Shown here piece after piece: positions 9,174 through 16,692 of a stretch of 64,000 nt of DNA. This stretch comes from TMP-86 sp046347195. Its GTDB lineage: Bacteria; Pseudomonadota; Gammaproteobacteria; Steroidobacterales; Steroidobacteraceae. The position numbers and the translations under genes are program-made. Within the stretch, counting starts at the first letter, position 1. Every line of letters begins with the position of its first letter. The notes under the pieces were generated by a model. The model had not been told where the DNA came from. It was given only the letters and a program-made list of their open reading frames with translations, and did not search any database. Where the stretch lies: positions 1 through 64,000 of the forward strand of contig JAXMGQ010000022.1 of the NCBI GenBank assembly GCA_046347195.1, written 5' to 3'.

Positions 9174-9959
9174 ATGGCTGATTTCGTACTCCCCGCCAAC
9201 TCGCGGATCAACCGCGACGGCAAGGTGTTCCCGGCCCCGTCGGGCGCGAAGAACGTGCGCACGTTCAAGGTGTACCGCTTCGACCCGGACAACGCCGATA
9301 ACCCCCGCATCGACAGCTACACGCTGGACATGGACGACTGCGGGCCCATGGTCCTGGACGCCCTCATCAAGATCAAGAACGAGGTCGACCCCACGCTGAC
9401 CTTCCGCCGTTCCTGCCGCGAGGGCATCTGCGGCTCCTGCGCCATGAACATCGATGGCCACAATGGCCTGGCGTGCATCACGGCCTGCGACTCGGTGAGC
9501 GGCGATGTGCGGCTCTATCCGCTGCCACACCTGCCGGTCATCAAGGACCTGGTGCCCGACCTCACTCATTTCTACGCGCAGTACGCCTCGATCAAGCCCT
9601 GGCTGCAGACGCGCACACCGCCGCCGCCGGACCGCGAGCGGCTGCAGACCAAGGAGGACCAGGAGAAGGTGGACCGGCCGTCCGCCTGCATCCTGTGTGC
9701 CTGCTGCTCGACGAGCTGTCCGAGCTACTGGTGGAACAGCGACCGCTATCTCGGTCCCGCGGCGCTCCTGGCGGCCTATCGCTGGATCGTCGACAGCCGC
9801 GACGAGGCCACCGGCGAGCGTCTGGACCAGCTCGAGGATCCGTTCCGCCTGTACCGCTGCCACACCATCATGAACTGCACCGAGGCCTGCCCGAAGGACC
9901 TCAACCCCGCCAAGGCCATCGGCGCCATCAAGCAGTTGTTGATCGAGCGGCGCGTGTGA
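9174..9959 (+). CDS. sdhB: Succinate dehydrogenase iron-sulfur subunit
   Basis: SdhB passes electrons from FAD to quinone through three Fe-S clusters. The 261-residue protein shows the [2Fe-2S] Cys set (SCREGICGSCAMNIDG, then LAC) and two later Cys groups, CILCACCSTSCPSYWW and CHTIMNCTEACPKDLNP, for the [4Fe-4S] and [3Fe-4S] clusters. It lies 18 bases after sdhA. Its TGA overlaps the GTG start of sdhE. It completes a C-D-A-B order common in Proteobacteria. Confidence 0.97.
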   Translation: MADFVLPANSRINRDGKVFPAPSGAKNVRTFKVYRFDPDNADNPRIDSYTLDMDDCGPMVLDALIKIKNEVDPTLTFRRSCREGICGSCAMNIDGHNGLACITACDSVSGDVRLYPLPHLPVIKDLVPDLTHFYAQYASIKPWLQTRTPPPPDRERLQTKEDQEKVDRPSACILCACCSTSCPSYWWNSDRYLGPAALLAAYRWIVDSRDEATGERLDQLEDPFRLYRCHTIMNCTEACPKDLNPAKAIGAIKQLLIERRV

Positions 9960-10222
9960 CGGCCCCGCCGGCCGCGGATCACGACATGGGCCGGCTCCGC
10001 TGGCATTGCCGGCGCGGGATGCGCGAGCTGGACCGCCTGCTCGGTGGCTGGCTCGAGCGCGAATACCGGGATGCGACGCCCGCGGAGCAGCAGGGTTTTC
10101 GCGACCTCCTCGACCTGCAGGACCCCGAGCTGTACGGCTACTTCCTCGGCCGGCTGCAGCCGGACTGCCGTGAGCGGGCGGCATTGATCGAGCGCATCGC
10201 GCGCGCTGCCCACTGCGCCTGA
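9956..10222 (+). CDS. sdhE: FAD assembly factor SdhE
   Basis: SdhE (YgfY, homologous to human SDHAF2) helps attach FAD to SdhA. The RGMRE motif that contacts the flavoprotein is present (RWHCRRGMRELDRLL), followed by the typical LLDLQDPELYGYFLG segment. The GTG at 9956 overlaps the sdhB stop and gives 88 residues. An internal ATG at 9986 would give 78 residues and a more standard N-terminus, so the start is uncertain. It is followed by ygfX, its usual partner. Confidence 0.9.
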   Translation: MTAPPAADHDMGRLRWHCRRGMRELDRLLGGWLEREYRDATPAEQQGFRDLLDLQDPELYGYFLGRLQPDCRERAALIERIARAAHCA

Positions 10223-10227
10223 CCGGC

Positions 10228-10662
10228 ATGCCCGCCCTGTCCGCGCCGTTGACCCTGGTCCGCTCCCGCTGGCTGCCGTGGACCGCAGCGTCGTTCACGC
10301 TGGCCGCCGCCCTGGCGGCGCTGGCGGCTTGCCGGGGCTGGCTGCTGGCATTGCAGCTCGTGATGATCGCCGCCGGTACGCTCCGGGGTCTGCCGTCCCT
10401 GGTGTACGGACGGGGCCGGGCGCTGAGTCGGCTGCAATGGCGGCCTTCAGGCCGATGGCGGCTCACCCGTGGCGATGGCGCAACGACGCAGGCGACCCTG
10501 CACCCCGCCTCGCGGCGCGTCGGCCGGGCCGTGCTGCTCGTGTTCGAGGGAGCGACGGCGTTGATCGGTCCACATATGGTAAGTGACCCCGATGCCGCGC
10601 GCCGCCTGCGGATGCAGTTCACGCTGGGCACGATCCGGGCGGGGCGCCGGCGGGTATCGTGA
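10228..10662 (+). CDS. ygfX: YgfX-like membrane protein (DUF1434)
   Basis: The 144-residue protein has two hydrophobic segments near the N-terminus (about 17-35 and 39-58) and then a soluble region with RGLPSLVYGRGR and RWRLTR. This layout, and its position directly after sdhE, match YgfX (CptA). YgfX was described in E. coli as the toxin of the YgfYX pair acting on FtsZ and MreB, though a toxin role is debated. Here the gene most plausibly belongs to the sdh transcript. Identification rests mainly on topology and synteny. Confidence 0.75.
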   Translation: MPALSAPLTLVRSRWLPWTAASFTLAAALAALAACRGWLLALQLVMIAAGTLRGLPSLVYGRGRALSRLQWRPSGRWRLTRGDGATTQATLHPASRRVGRAVLLVFEGATALIGPHMVSDPDAARRLRMQFTLGTIRAGRRRVS

Positions 10663-10704
10663 TGCAGCGCTCGCTTTTCGTGCCGGCGTCACGCGCCGCG
10701 GGCA

Positions 10705-10730
10705 GAACTTTTCGCGGGCGGCGCAGTCTA
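10705..10730 (+). promoter_or_regulatory. Sigma-E (AlgU)-type promoter upstream of rpoE
   Basis: A GAACTT hexamer at 10705-10710 is separated by exactly 16 bases from TCTA at 10727-10730. The consensus for RpoE/AlgU promoters is GAACTT, 16-17 bases, TCTGA. The site lies 44 bases before the rpoE ATG and would let sigma-E activate its own operon, as in E. coli and Pseudomonas. It is inferred from sequence only. Confidence 0.75.
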
Positions 10731-10773
10731 CTCGCGCAGGCTGGAGGACGAGCCGGCCGGTTCGGGGTCATCC

Positions 10774-11376
10774 ATGGGTGTTGAGGAGAGTGACCTCAAG
10801 CTGGTCGAACGGGTCCAGCGGGGCGAGCGCGGTGCGTTCGATCTCCTGGTCATGCGATACCAGCACAAGGTGCTGAAGTTGATCATGCGTTACGTGCACG
10901 ATGCTCATGAAGCCGAGGACATCGCCCAGGAGGCGTTCGTCAAGGCGTACCGGGCGCTTGCATCCTTCCGCGGCGACAGCGCCTTCTACACCTGGCTCTA
11001 CCGCATCGCCATCAACACCGCCAAGAACGCCCTGGTGGCCAGCAAGCGCCGGCCCATGGACTACGACCTCGACCTGCAGGACCCGGAGTCCTACGACGTG
11101 CAGGCCCGCCTCGCCGAATCCGAGACCCCCGAAGCACTGCTGCTCACCGATGAGATCCGCGACACGGTGAACCAGGCGATCGAACACCTGCCGGAAGACC
11201 TGCGCACCGCCATCGTGCTGCGGGAACTGGATGGTTTGAGCTACGAGGAAATCGCGCAGACAATGGATTGCCCGGTCGGCACCGTGCGCTCCCGGATCTT
11301 CCGGGCGCGCGAGGCCATCGACAAGAAACTGCGACCCATATTCGACGGAGGCCTTGGCCGGCCTGAGGATGCATGA
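10774..11376 (+). CDS. rpoE: RNA polymerase sigma-E factor
   Basis: RpoE (AlgU) is the extracytoplasmic-function sigma factor of the envelope stress response. The 200-residue protein has region 2 (DLLVMRYQHKVLKLI, then EDIAQEAFVKAYRAL) and region 4 (LPEDLRTAIVLRELDGLSYEEIA, GTVRSRIFRARE). ATG 10774 follows a sigma-E-type promoter. The stop overlaps the rseA ATG at 11373, which couples sigma to anti-sigma synthesis. No key feature is missing. Confidence 0.96.
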   Translation: MGVEESDLKLVERVQRGERGAFDLLVMRYQHKVLKLIMRYVHDAHEAEDIAQEAFVKAYRALASFRGDSAFYTWLYRIAINTAKNALVASKRRPMDYDLDLQDPESYDVQARLAESETPEALLLTDEIRDTVNQAIEHLPEDLRTAIVLRELDGLSYEEIAQTMDCPVGTVRSRIFRAREAIDKKLRPIFDGGLGRPEDA

Positions 11377-12092
11377 GCGAACAAATCCGTGAACAGCTGT
11401 CGGCATTCCTCGACGGCGAGTTGCCCGATTCCGAGACCGAGCTGCTGCTGAAGCGCTTGTCGCGTGATGCCACGCTGCGCGAGGGGTTCGGTCGCTACGC
11501 GCTCATCGGCGAGGTGATGCGCACACCCGAAGGTGGACCGCTGGCGCGCTCGCTGGTCGAGGGCATCAACCGCCGGATCGACGGTGAGCCGCAGCAGACG
11601 CCGGTGGTCGCCACGGTGGCCAAGGCCAGGCGCTGGTGGCGGCCCATTGCCGGCGCCGCGGTCGCCGCGGGCGTCGCCGCGGTGGCGGTGGTGACGCTGG
11701 AACATCGCACTGATCTACCGCTCACCGCATCGGCCGCCCGGCCCCTGGCTTCCGCGCCGTCGACGTTGTCCGCACCGACGGTACAGGCTCCGCCGGCGCG
11801 CCTGGCAGCCAGTACGTCGTCCCTGCCGGCGGGCTCCGCTCCCCGCGAACCGGTTTCCTATGTCGTGCCGGCGGTGTCGCCGGAACCCTCGGCCATGCTG
11901 CCGGCGGCGCGCCTCACCAACTACGTGTTCGCGCACAGCAAGTATTCCTCCCCGCTCGGCCAGCGCAACGTGCTCTCCGGGCTCGTTTCCGATCAGCCTG
12001 AAACCAACGCTGTACCGCCCGATCCCCGCATCGCCGTACCGGCGGCCGCGCCCGCCGTGGAGGACGGTCAGTCCGTGGGTCCTGGACCATGA
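11373..12092 (+). CDS. rseA: Anti-sigma-E factor RseA/MucA
   Basis: RseA holds sigma-E at the inner membrane until proteolysis releases it. The 239-residue protein has the N-terminal anti-sigma domain (REQLSAFLDGELPDSETELLL; GRYALIGEVMR), one transmembrane helix at about 90-108, and a long Ala/Pro/Ser-rich periplasmic part. Near its end, LTNYVFAHSKYSS matches MucA-type proteins. It overlaps rpoE and rseB by four bases on each side. Confidence 0.92.
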   Translation: MSEQIREQLSAFLDGELPDSETELLLKRLSRDATLREGFGRYALIGEVMRTPEGGPLARSLVEGINRRIDGEPQQTPVVATVAKARRWWRPIAGAAVAAGVAAVAVVTLEHRTDLPLTASAARPLASAPSTLSAPTVQAPPARLAASTSSLPAGSAPREPVSYVVPAVSPEPSAMLPAARLTNYVFAHSKYSSPLGQRNVLSGLVSDQPETNAVPPDPRIAVPAAAPAVEDGQSVGPGP

Positions 12093-13126
12093 TCACCGCG
12101 TTGCCCTTGCGCCGCCTGTCGGGCGCCGCCATGACCGGCCTGCTGCTGGCCGGCATCGCACAGGCCGCCGCCCGGTCCGATGAGCCCCGGGAGTGGCTCA
12201 CGCGAATGAACCAGGCCCTCGCGATGCGCAACTACGACGGCACGTTCTTCCACCTGAGCCAGGGCCAGGTGGAGACGCTGCGCATCGTGCACCGGGTGCA
12301 CGCGGGCCGGGTCACCGAACGGCTGGTCTCGCTCGACGGTTCGGGTCGCGAGTTCGTCCGCACCAACGAGGAACTGACCTGCTACCTGCCGGACCAGAAG
12401 ACGGTGCTGGTCGAGCCACGGCGCGACAACAACCCCTTCCTCGGCTCCCTGCCGCAGTTCAACGCCGAGGTGGATGCCTTCTACCGCATCGAGTCGCTGC
12501 CGCCCGGACGCATCATGGGCCGGCCGGCACGCGTGATCAGCGTGACCCCGAAGGACCAGTTCCGCTTCGGCTACAAGCTCTGGCTGGACGAGCAGACGGC
12601 GATGCCGCTGAAGACCCAGCTCTGCGATCCGCGCGGCCAGGTGGTCGAGCAGATCGTGTTCGCCAACCTCGAGATGCCGGAGAGCATTCCCGAGAGCGCC
12701 GTGCTGCCGGCGGTGAAGACCGACGGCATGCGCTGGGTACGCCAGGGCACTCCGGCCGAGAATCCCGCGGCGGCGCTTGCAGCCTTCCGCGCGAGCCGGT
12801 TGCCGCCCGGGTTCCGGCTCACGGTCTCGGGCGCCCAGACCCTGGGGGAGAACGGCTCGCCGGCGACACACCTGGTGTATTCCGACGGACTGGCCACGGT
12901 CTCGGTATTCGTCGAGCCGGGGCCCACGGCGCCGGCCGCCAATGCGCCCGGCACGGGCACCGCGGCGGCGCCGATGCAGGGCCTGGCGAGGGTGGGGGCG
13001 GGCTATGCGTTCTCCACCGTGGTGCAGGGGCACCAGGTCACGGCGGTGGGCGAGGTGCCCGCCCAGACGGTGGAGTTCATCGCTCATTCGGTCAAGCCGC
13101 TGGATGTGAGCGGACCCCGGCATTGA
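12089..13126 (+). CDS. rseB: Periplasmic sigma-E regulator RseB/MucB
   Basis: RseB binds the periplasmic part of RseA and shields it from proteolysis. The 345-residue protein has a signal peptide (about 1-27), then EWLTRMNQALAMRNYDGTFFHLSQGQVE, the MucB/RseB N-terminal domain. A C-terminal domain covers about 215-340 (GMRWVRQGTP, LVYSDGLATVSVFVEP). The frame overlaps rseA (ATGA) and the following thiol protein (TTGA). No mucD/degP-type protease gene follows, although one often does in related operons. Confidence 0.92.
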   Translation: MITALPLRRLSGAAMTGLLLAGIAQAAARSDEPREWLTRMNQALAMRNYDGTFFHLSQGQVETLRIVHRVHAGRVTERLVSLDGSGREFVRTNEELTCYLPDQKTVLVEPRRDNNPFLGSLPQFNAEVDAFYRIESLPPGRIMGRPARVISVTPKDQFRFGYKLWLDEQTAMPLKTQLCDPRGQVVEQIVFANLEMPESIPESAVLPAVKTDGMRWVRQGTPAENPAAALAAFRASRLPPGFRLTVSGAQTLGENGSPATHLVYSDGLATVSVFVEPGPTAPAANAPGTGTAAAPMQGLARVGAGYAFSTVVQGHQVTAVGEVPAQTVEFIAHSVKPLDVSGPRH

Positions 13127-13440
13127 CCGAGCAGGTATCGACGGAGCCTGCCTCGACCGAGCCCGGGCGACCGCGGCTCACCTTGCTGTCGCGGGAGGAC
13201 TGCCCGTTGTGCGAGCACATGCTGCTCGAGCTGCAGATCGCCGCGGCGGCGGCTCAATCCCCGTGGGACCTCGAGGTGCTGGACGTGGATGCACAACCAC
13301 ACCTGCGCAGCCGCTATGGCCACAAGGTGCCGGTGCTGCTGCTGGAGGGCGAGATGGTCTGCCACGGCCGGCTTGATACGGGTGAACTGCGGCGCGAACT
13401 GGCCCTTAGGGCCCGTCAGTCCCTCGCCGGGCGCCGGTAA
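13123..13440 (+). CDS. Glutaredoxin-family thiol protein (DUF836-like)
   Basis: The 105-residue protein has a thioredoxin-like fold signature: TLLSREDCPLCEHMLLEL with a CxxC pair at about residues 27 and 30, and a cis-Pro segment KVPVLLLEG. Small proteins of this type often sit beside rseB or mucB. The specific substrate is unknown. The TTG start at 13123 overlaps the rseB stop by four bases. About 17 residues of Thr/Glu/Pro-rich sequence precede the domain and could be non-essential. Confidence 0.8.
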   Translation: MTEQVSTEPASTEPGRPRLTLLSREDCPLCEHMLLELQIAAAAAQSPWDLEVLDVDAQPHLRSRYGHKVPVLLLEGEMVCHGRLDTGELRRELALRARQSLAGRR

Positions 13441-13487
13441 GGAATATTAGCCGCGCTCGCGTTTTGCGGAACAGATTTCCCAACGGC

Positions 13488-14045
13488 TCAGCTTGCGAGC
13501 ACCTGCTCCAAGTGATCCGCCGCATCACGATCGAATCGACGCGCCAGGCGGCGCAGCAGATCCAAGTCCACCGCTCTGGTGGCGCTGTGATATGCGGAGC
13601 GGGCATCGAGGAGATCCTGGGGGCCGCCGGCGAAGCATTTCATGGCGATGAAGTCCTCCAGCGCGACGATGCGCAGATCTTCGCCCAGGAAGGAAACCTC
13701 CATGGCCCGGGAGAATGCCTTCGGGTCAAGGCCCTTCAGACCGCCAAGCAGATCGACCTGATTTCCGTGGGCGTCGGCCAGGGCGAGCATGATCGGGATG
13801 GGGTCGCTCGCGTCGCCGCGGCGTAGTGTGGCGATGAATCCGGCGGCGGTGAACAAGGTGCGTAGCCTGTTCAGGGTCGGGCGGGATACTTGAAGCAGCG
13901 CATCGACATCCAGCGAGGCGCGCACGACACCGTGTGCGGAAAGCGCAAAGGCACCGATGACGAGATAATCCACGTTCTCTCGTTTCAGGATCTCGATGAC
14001 GTCGAGTAGCAGGAGCGCGGATTGCCCTGGCCGATTCGTTCTCAT
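13488..14045 (-). CDS. Nucleotidyltransferase-fold protein, putative toxin-antitoxin partner
   Basis: The 185-residue protein contains a minimal nucleotidyltransferase motif: VIGAFALSAHGVVRAS, then DVDALL as the D-x-D pair about 13 residues after the Gly, and a third acidic site in GNQVDLLGGL. The later ALEDFIAMKCFAGGPQDLLDA is typical of the AbiEii/DUF6036-like branch. The metal-binding acids look intact, so it could be catalytic. Its ATG at 14045 overlaps the stop of the upstream XRE gene, so both form one minus-strand operon. Calling it a toxin or antitoxin is inference from pairing; the target nucleotide or protein is unknown. Confidence 0.75.
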   Translation of the reverse strand: MRTNRPGQSALLLLDVIEILKRENVDYLVIGAFALSAHGVVRASLDVDALLQVSRPTLNRLRTLFTAAGFIATLRRGDASDPIPIMLALADAHGNQVDLLGGLKGLDPKAFSRAMEVSFLGEDLRIVALEDFIAMKCFAGGPQDLLDARSAYHSATRAVDLDLLRRLARRFDRDAADHLEQVLAS

Positions 14046-14512
14046 GTGGAATGGCCCGCGTGCCTCACGCGCCGGTTCGCGTGACGCATCTCGCCCAGCA
14101 ATTGATTGTGCTCCAGGAAGGCCTCGAGCCGTTCGGATGGGGTCAGGCCCCGCTCAGTTCGCGCCACTGATGCACGTGCGGCCTCAGCCAAGGCGGACCG
14201 GGCTGCGCGTGGGTGTTTTTCCTGAGCGGCAACGAATGCTCCCGCCTCCGCAGCGACGCGACCCGTCTGCAGGGTGACTGGAAGGCCTGCCCGGACGGTC
14301 ACACGAATCAGCAGTTCGATGGACAGATCCGACACGCGGCCATTGATGATCTTGCTCACTGTGGGCTGAGGAATACCCAACCGCCGGGCAACGTGCGCCT
14401 GCGTAGTGTCGAGACGTTGCGCAAATCGCGCGATCTGCAGCGCCAGATCGCTGCGCAATGACTGTATCGTCCTGTCTTCCGAGGATGGCACCGGAAACTC
14501 CTTCTGTCGCAT
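14042..14512 (-). CDS. XRE-family DNA-binding protein, putative autoregulating antitoxin
   Basis: The 156-residue protein has a helix-turn-helix at about residues 38-70 (DTTQAHVARRLGIPQPTVSK, then GRVSDLSIELLIR), like XRE-type antitoxins. The C-terminal half is Ala/Arg-rich and not recognised. It is the first gene of a two-gene minus-strand operon. The start ATG (14512-14510) lies on the edge of a strong inverted repeat and just after a TATAAT box. No Shine-Dalgarno sequence is visible, which suggests a leaderless message and autoregulation. Confidence 0.8.
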   Translation of the reverse strand: MRQKEFPVPSSEDRTIQSLRSDLALQIARFAQRLDTTQAHVARRLGIPQPTVSKIINGRVSDLSIELLIRVTVRAGLPVTLQTGRVAAEAGAFVAAQEKHPRAARSALAEAARASVARTERGLTPSERLEAFLEHNQLLGEMRHANRRVRHAGHST

Positions 14513-14531
14513 TATAGTAATTATACTATAA
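14512..14531 (-). promoter_or_regulatory. Palindromic operator and -10 box of the XRE/nucleotidyltransferase operon
   Basis: The arms TTATAGTA (14512-14519) and TACTATAA (14524-14531) are perfect inverted repeats around ATTA. On the minus strand the same bases hold a TATAAT hexamer (14525-14520). Transcription starting about seven bases downstream would begin at or next to the ATG. No convincing -35 is present. The AT-rich island stands out in this GC-rich region and is the natural binding site for the XRE protein. Confidence 0.65.
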
Positions 14532-14861
14532 GTACGGCTATGGAGGAATCATCGCCACGGGAGCGCCAAGCACGATGTATCAGCGCATCTATGGACTGAG
14601 GGCGGTATGGTTTGATCGGGGAACCGAAGACGGCCCGAAGCGGTCTTTTCGGAACCCTGAAGGCCATGGGACGGGCTATGGGGGTGAGGGGCCCTCCAGG
14701 ATCAGGGCCGGCCCAGAGCGGCGCCGTGCGGTATCATTGAAAATTCAGTGCCTAAGTGTGCTCCACCGCCTGGCAACGAATGCCAAGGGCGGCAGGGGTG
14801 CGTGCACGCTTGTACATAGTTGCCGACAGGCTGAAGGAAATTGACCGAAAACTTAAATAAA
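14532..14861. other. Intergenic region between the XRE operon and lepA
   Basis: This stretch of about 330 bases holds no gene I can support. An open frame at 14575-14844 has no recognisable protein content. A TATCAT hexamer at about 14732-14737 could be a -10 element for lepA, but no matching -35 is seen. An imperfect hairpin could form around 14768-14795 (TGGCA and TGCCA arms). Composition is less GC-biased than the neighbours close to 14520 and 14850. Confidence 0.4.
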
Positions 14862-16664
14862 ATGAAGCTGATACGTAACTTCAGCATCATCGCCCATGTC
14901 GATCACGGCAAGTCGACCCTCTCCGACCGCCTGATCCAGATCTGCGGCGGCCTCGATGAGCGCGAGATGCAGGCCCAGGTGCTGGACTCCATGGACCTGG
15001 AGCGGGAGCGGGGCATCACCATCAAGGCGCAGAGCGTCACCCTCGAGTACAAGGCCGCCGACGGCCATGCCTACCAGCTCAATTTCATCGACACGCCCGG
15101 CCACGTGGACTTCTCCTACGAGGTGTCCCGCTCGCTCGCGGCCTGCGAAGGCGCCTTGCTGGTGGTGGATGCGGCGCAGGGCGTCGAGGCGCAGAGCGTG
15201 GCCAACTGCTACACCGCCATCGAGCAGGGCCTGGAGGTGCTCCCCGTCATCAACAAGATCGACCTGCCCTCGGCGGATCCCGCCAAGGTGATCCACGAGA
15301 TCGAGGAGATCATCGGCATCCCCGCCCAGGACGCCGCCCGCGTCAGCGCCAAGACCGGCGAGGGCGTTCCCGAGCTGTTCGAGCAGCTCATCCGCCGCAT
15401 TCCGCCGCCGAAGGGGGACCCCGATGCGCCGCTCCAGGCGCTGATCATCGATTCCTGGTTCGACAACTACGTGGGCGTGGTCTCGCTGGTGCGCGTGATG
15501 AACGGATCGCTCCAGTCCGGCGCCAAGGTGCGGGTGATGTCCACCGGCCGCAGCCACGTGGTCGACAAGCTGGGCCGCTTCACCCCGAAGTCGGTGGCGC
15601 GCGAGCAGCTCGCGACCGGTGAGGTCGGGTTCGTGATCGCCGGCATCAAGGAGATCGACGGCGCGCCGGTGGGTGACACCATCACCCTGGAGGCCAACCC
15701 GGCCGCGGCGCCGCTGGCGGGATTCAAGCAGATCCAGCCCCGCGTGTTCGCCGGGGTGTTCCCGGTCAGCACCGATGACTACGAGGCCTTCCGGGAGGCC
15801 TTGAAGAAGCTCAAGCTCAACGATTCGGCGCTGCACTTCGAACCCGAGGTGTCCTCGGCCCTGGGCTTCGGGTTCCGCTGCGGCTTTCTCGGCCTTCTGC
15901 ACATGGACATCGTGCAGGAGCGGCTGGAGCGCGAGTACGACCTCGACCTGATCACCAGCGCTCCCACCGTCGTCTACGAGGTGCAGCTCACCGACGGCAG
16001 CGTCGAGAGCGTGGACAACCCCGCCAAGCTCCCGCCCACCGACCGCATCGCGGAGCTGCGCGAACCCATCATCATCGCCAACATCCTGGTGCCGCCGGAC
16101 TACGTGGGCCCGGTGCTCGCCCTGTGCAGCGAGAAGCGGGGTGTGCAGAAGAAGATGCACTACGTGGGCAGCCAGGTGTCGCTCCAGTACGAGCTGCCGC
16201 TGGCCGAAGTGGTGCTCGACTTCTTCGACCGGCTGAAGTCCGTGAGCCGCGGCTATGCCTCCTTCGACTATGAGTTCGAGCGTTTCCAGCCGGCGCCGCT
16301 GGTGAAGCTCGACGTGCTGATCAACGGCGATCGCGTCGATGCGCTGTCGCTGATCGTGCACCGGGACAATGCCTACACCCGCGGGCGCGAGCTGGTCGAC
16401 AAGATGCAGGAGCTGATCCCGCGGCAGATGTTCGAGGTGGCGGTGCAGGCCGCGATCGGCAGCCATATCATCGCGCGCGCCAGCGTCAAGGCGCTGCGCA
16501 AGAACGTGCTGGCCAAGTGCTACGGCGGCGATGTCTCGCGAAAGCGCAAGCTCCTGGAGAAGCAGAAGGCGGGCAAGAAGCGCATGAAGCAGGTGGGCCA
16601 GGTGGAGATCCCGCAGGAAGCCTTCCTCGCCGTGCTGCGCGTGGGCAAGAAGTCCGGTTCGTAA
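14862..16664 (+). CDS. lepA: Elongation factor 4 (LepA)
   Basis: LepA is a ribosome-associated GTPase related to EF-G. The 600-residue protein has the P-loop AHVDHGKSTLSDRL, the switch region DSMDLERERGITIKAQSV, DTPGHVDFSYEV and NKIDLP. It also has the LepA-specific C-terminal segment (NVLAKCYGGDVSRKRKLLEKQ). I chose ATG 14862 (MKLIRNFSIIAHVDHG) because it matches the family N-terminus. A TTG at 14841 would add seven residues. lepA-lepB-rnc-era is a standard gene order. Confidence 0.96.
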   Translation: MKLIRNFSIIAHVDHGKSTLSDRLIQICGGLDEREMQAQVLDSMDLERERGITIKAQSVTLEYKAADGHAYQLNFIDTPGHVDFSYEVSRSLAACEGALLVVDAAQGVEAQSVANCYTAIEQGLEVLPVINKIDLPSADPAKVIHEIEEIIGIPAQDAARVSAKTGEGVPELFEQLIRRIPPPKGDPDAPLQALIIDSWFDNYVGVVSLVRVMNGSLQSGAKVRVMSTGRSHVVDKLGRFTPKSVAREQLATGEVGFVIAGIKEIDGAPVGDTITLEANPAAAPLAGFKQIQPRVFAGVFPVSTDDYEAFREALKKLKLNDSALHFEPEVSSALGFGFRCGFLGLLHMDIVQERLEREYDLDLITSAPTVVYEVQLTDGSVESVDNPAKLPPTDRIAELREPIIIANILVPPDYVGPVLALCSEKRGVQKKMHYVGSQVSLQYELPLAEVVLDFFDRLKSVSRGYASFDYEFERFQPAPLVKLDVLINGDRVDALSLIVHRDNAYTRGRELVDKMQELIPRQMFEVAVQAAIGSHIIARASVKALRKNVLAKCYGGDVSRKRKLLEKQKAGKKRMKQVGQVEIPQEAFLAVLRVGKKSGS

Positions 16665-16692
16665 CGTATACTTTTCACCCCGATCACGGAGC

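Noticed and set aside
14575..14844. Open frame upstream of lepA
   Set aside because: No motif and unusual composition. It ends just where lepA begins and has no visible ribosome site.
13441..14860. Genomic island or integrated element around the XRE module
   Set aside because: No integrase, transposase, direct repeat or tRNA was found at the edges. Only the two genes and an AT-rich operator stand out.
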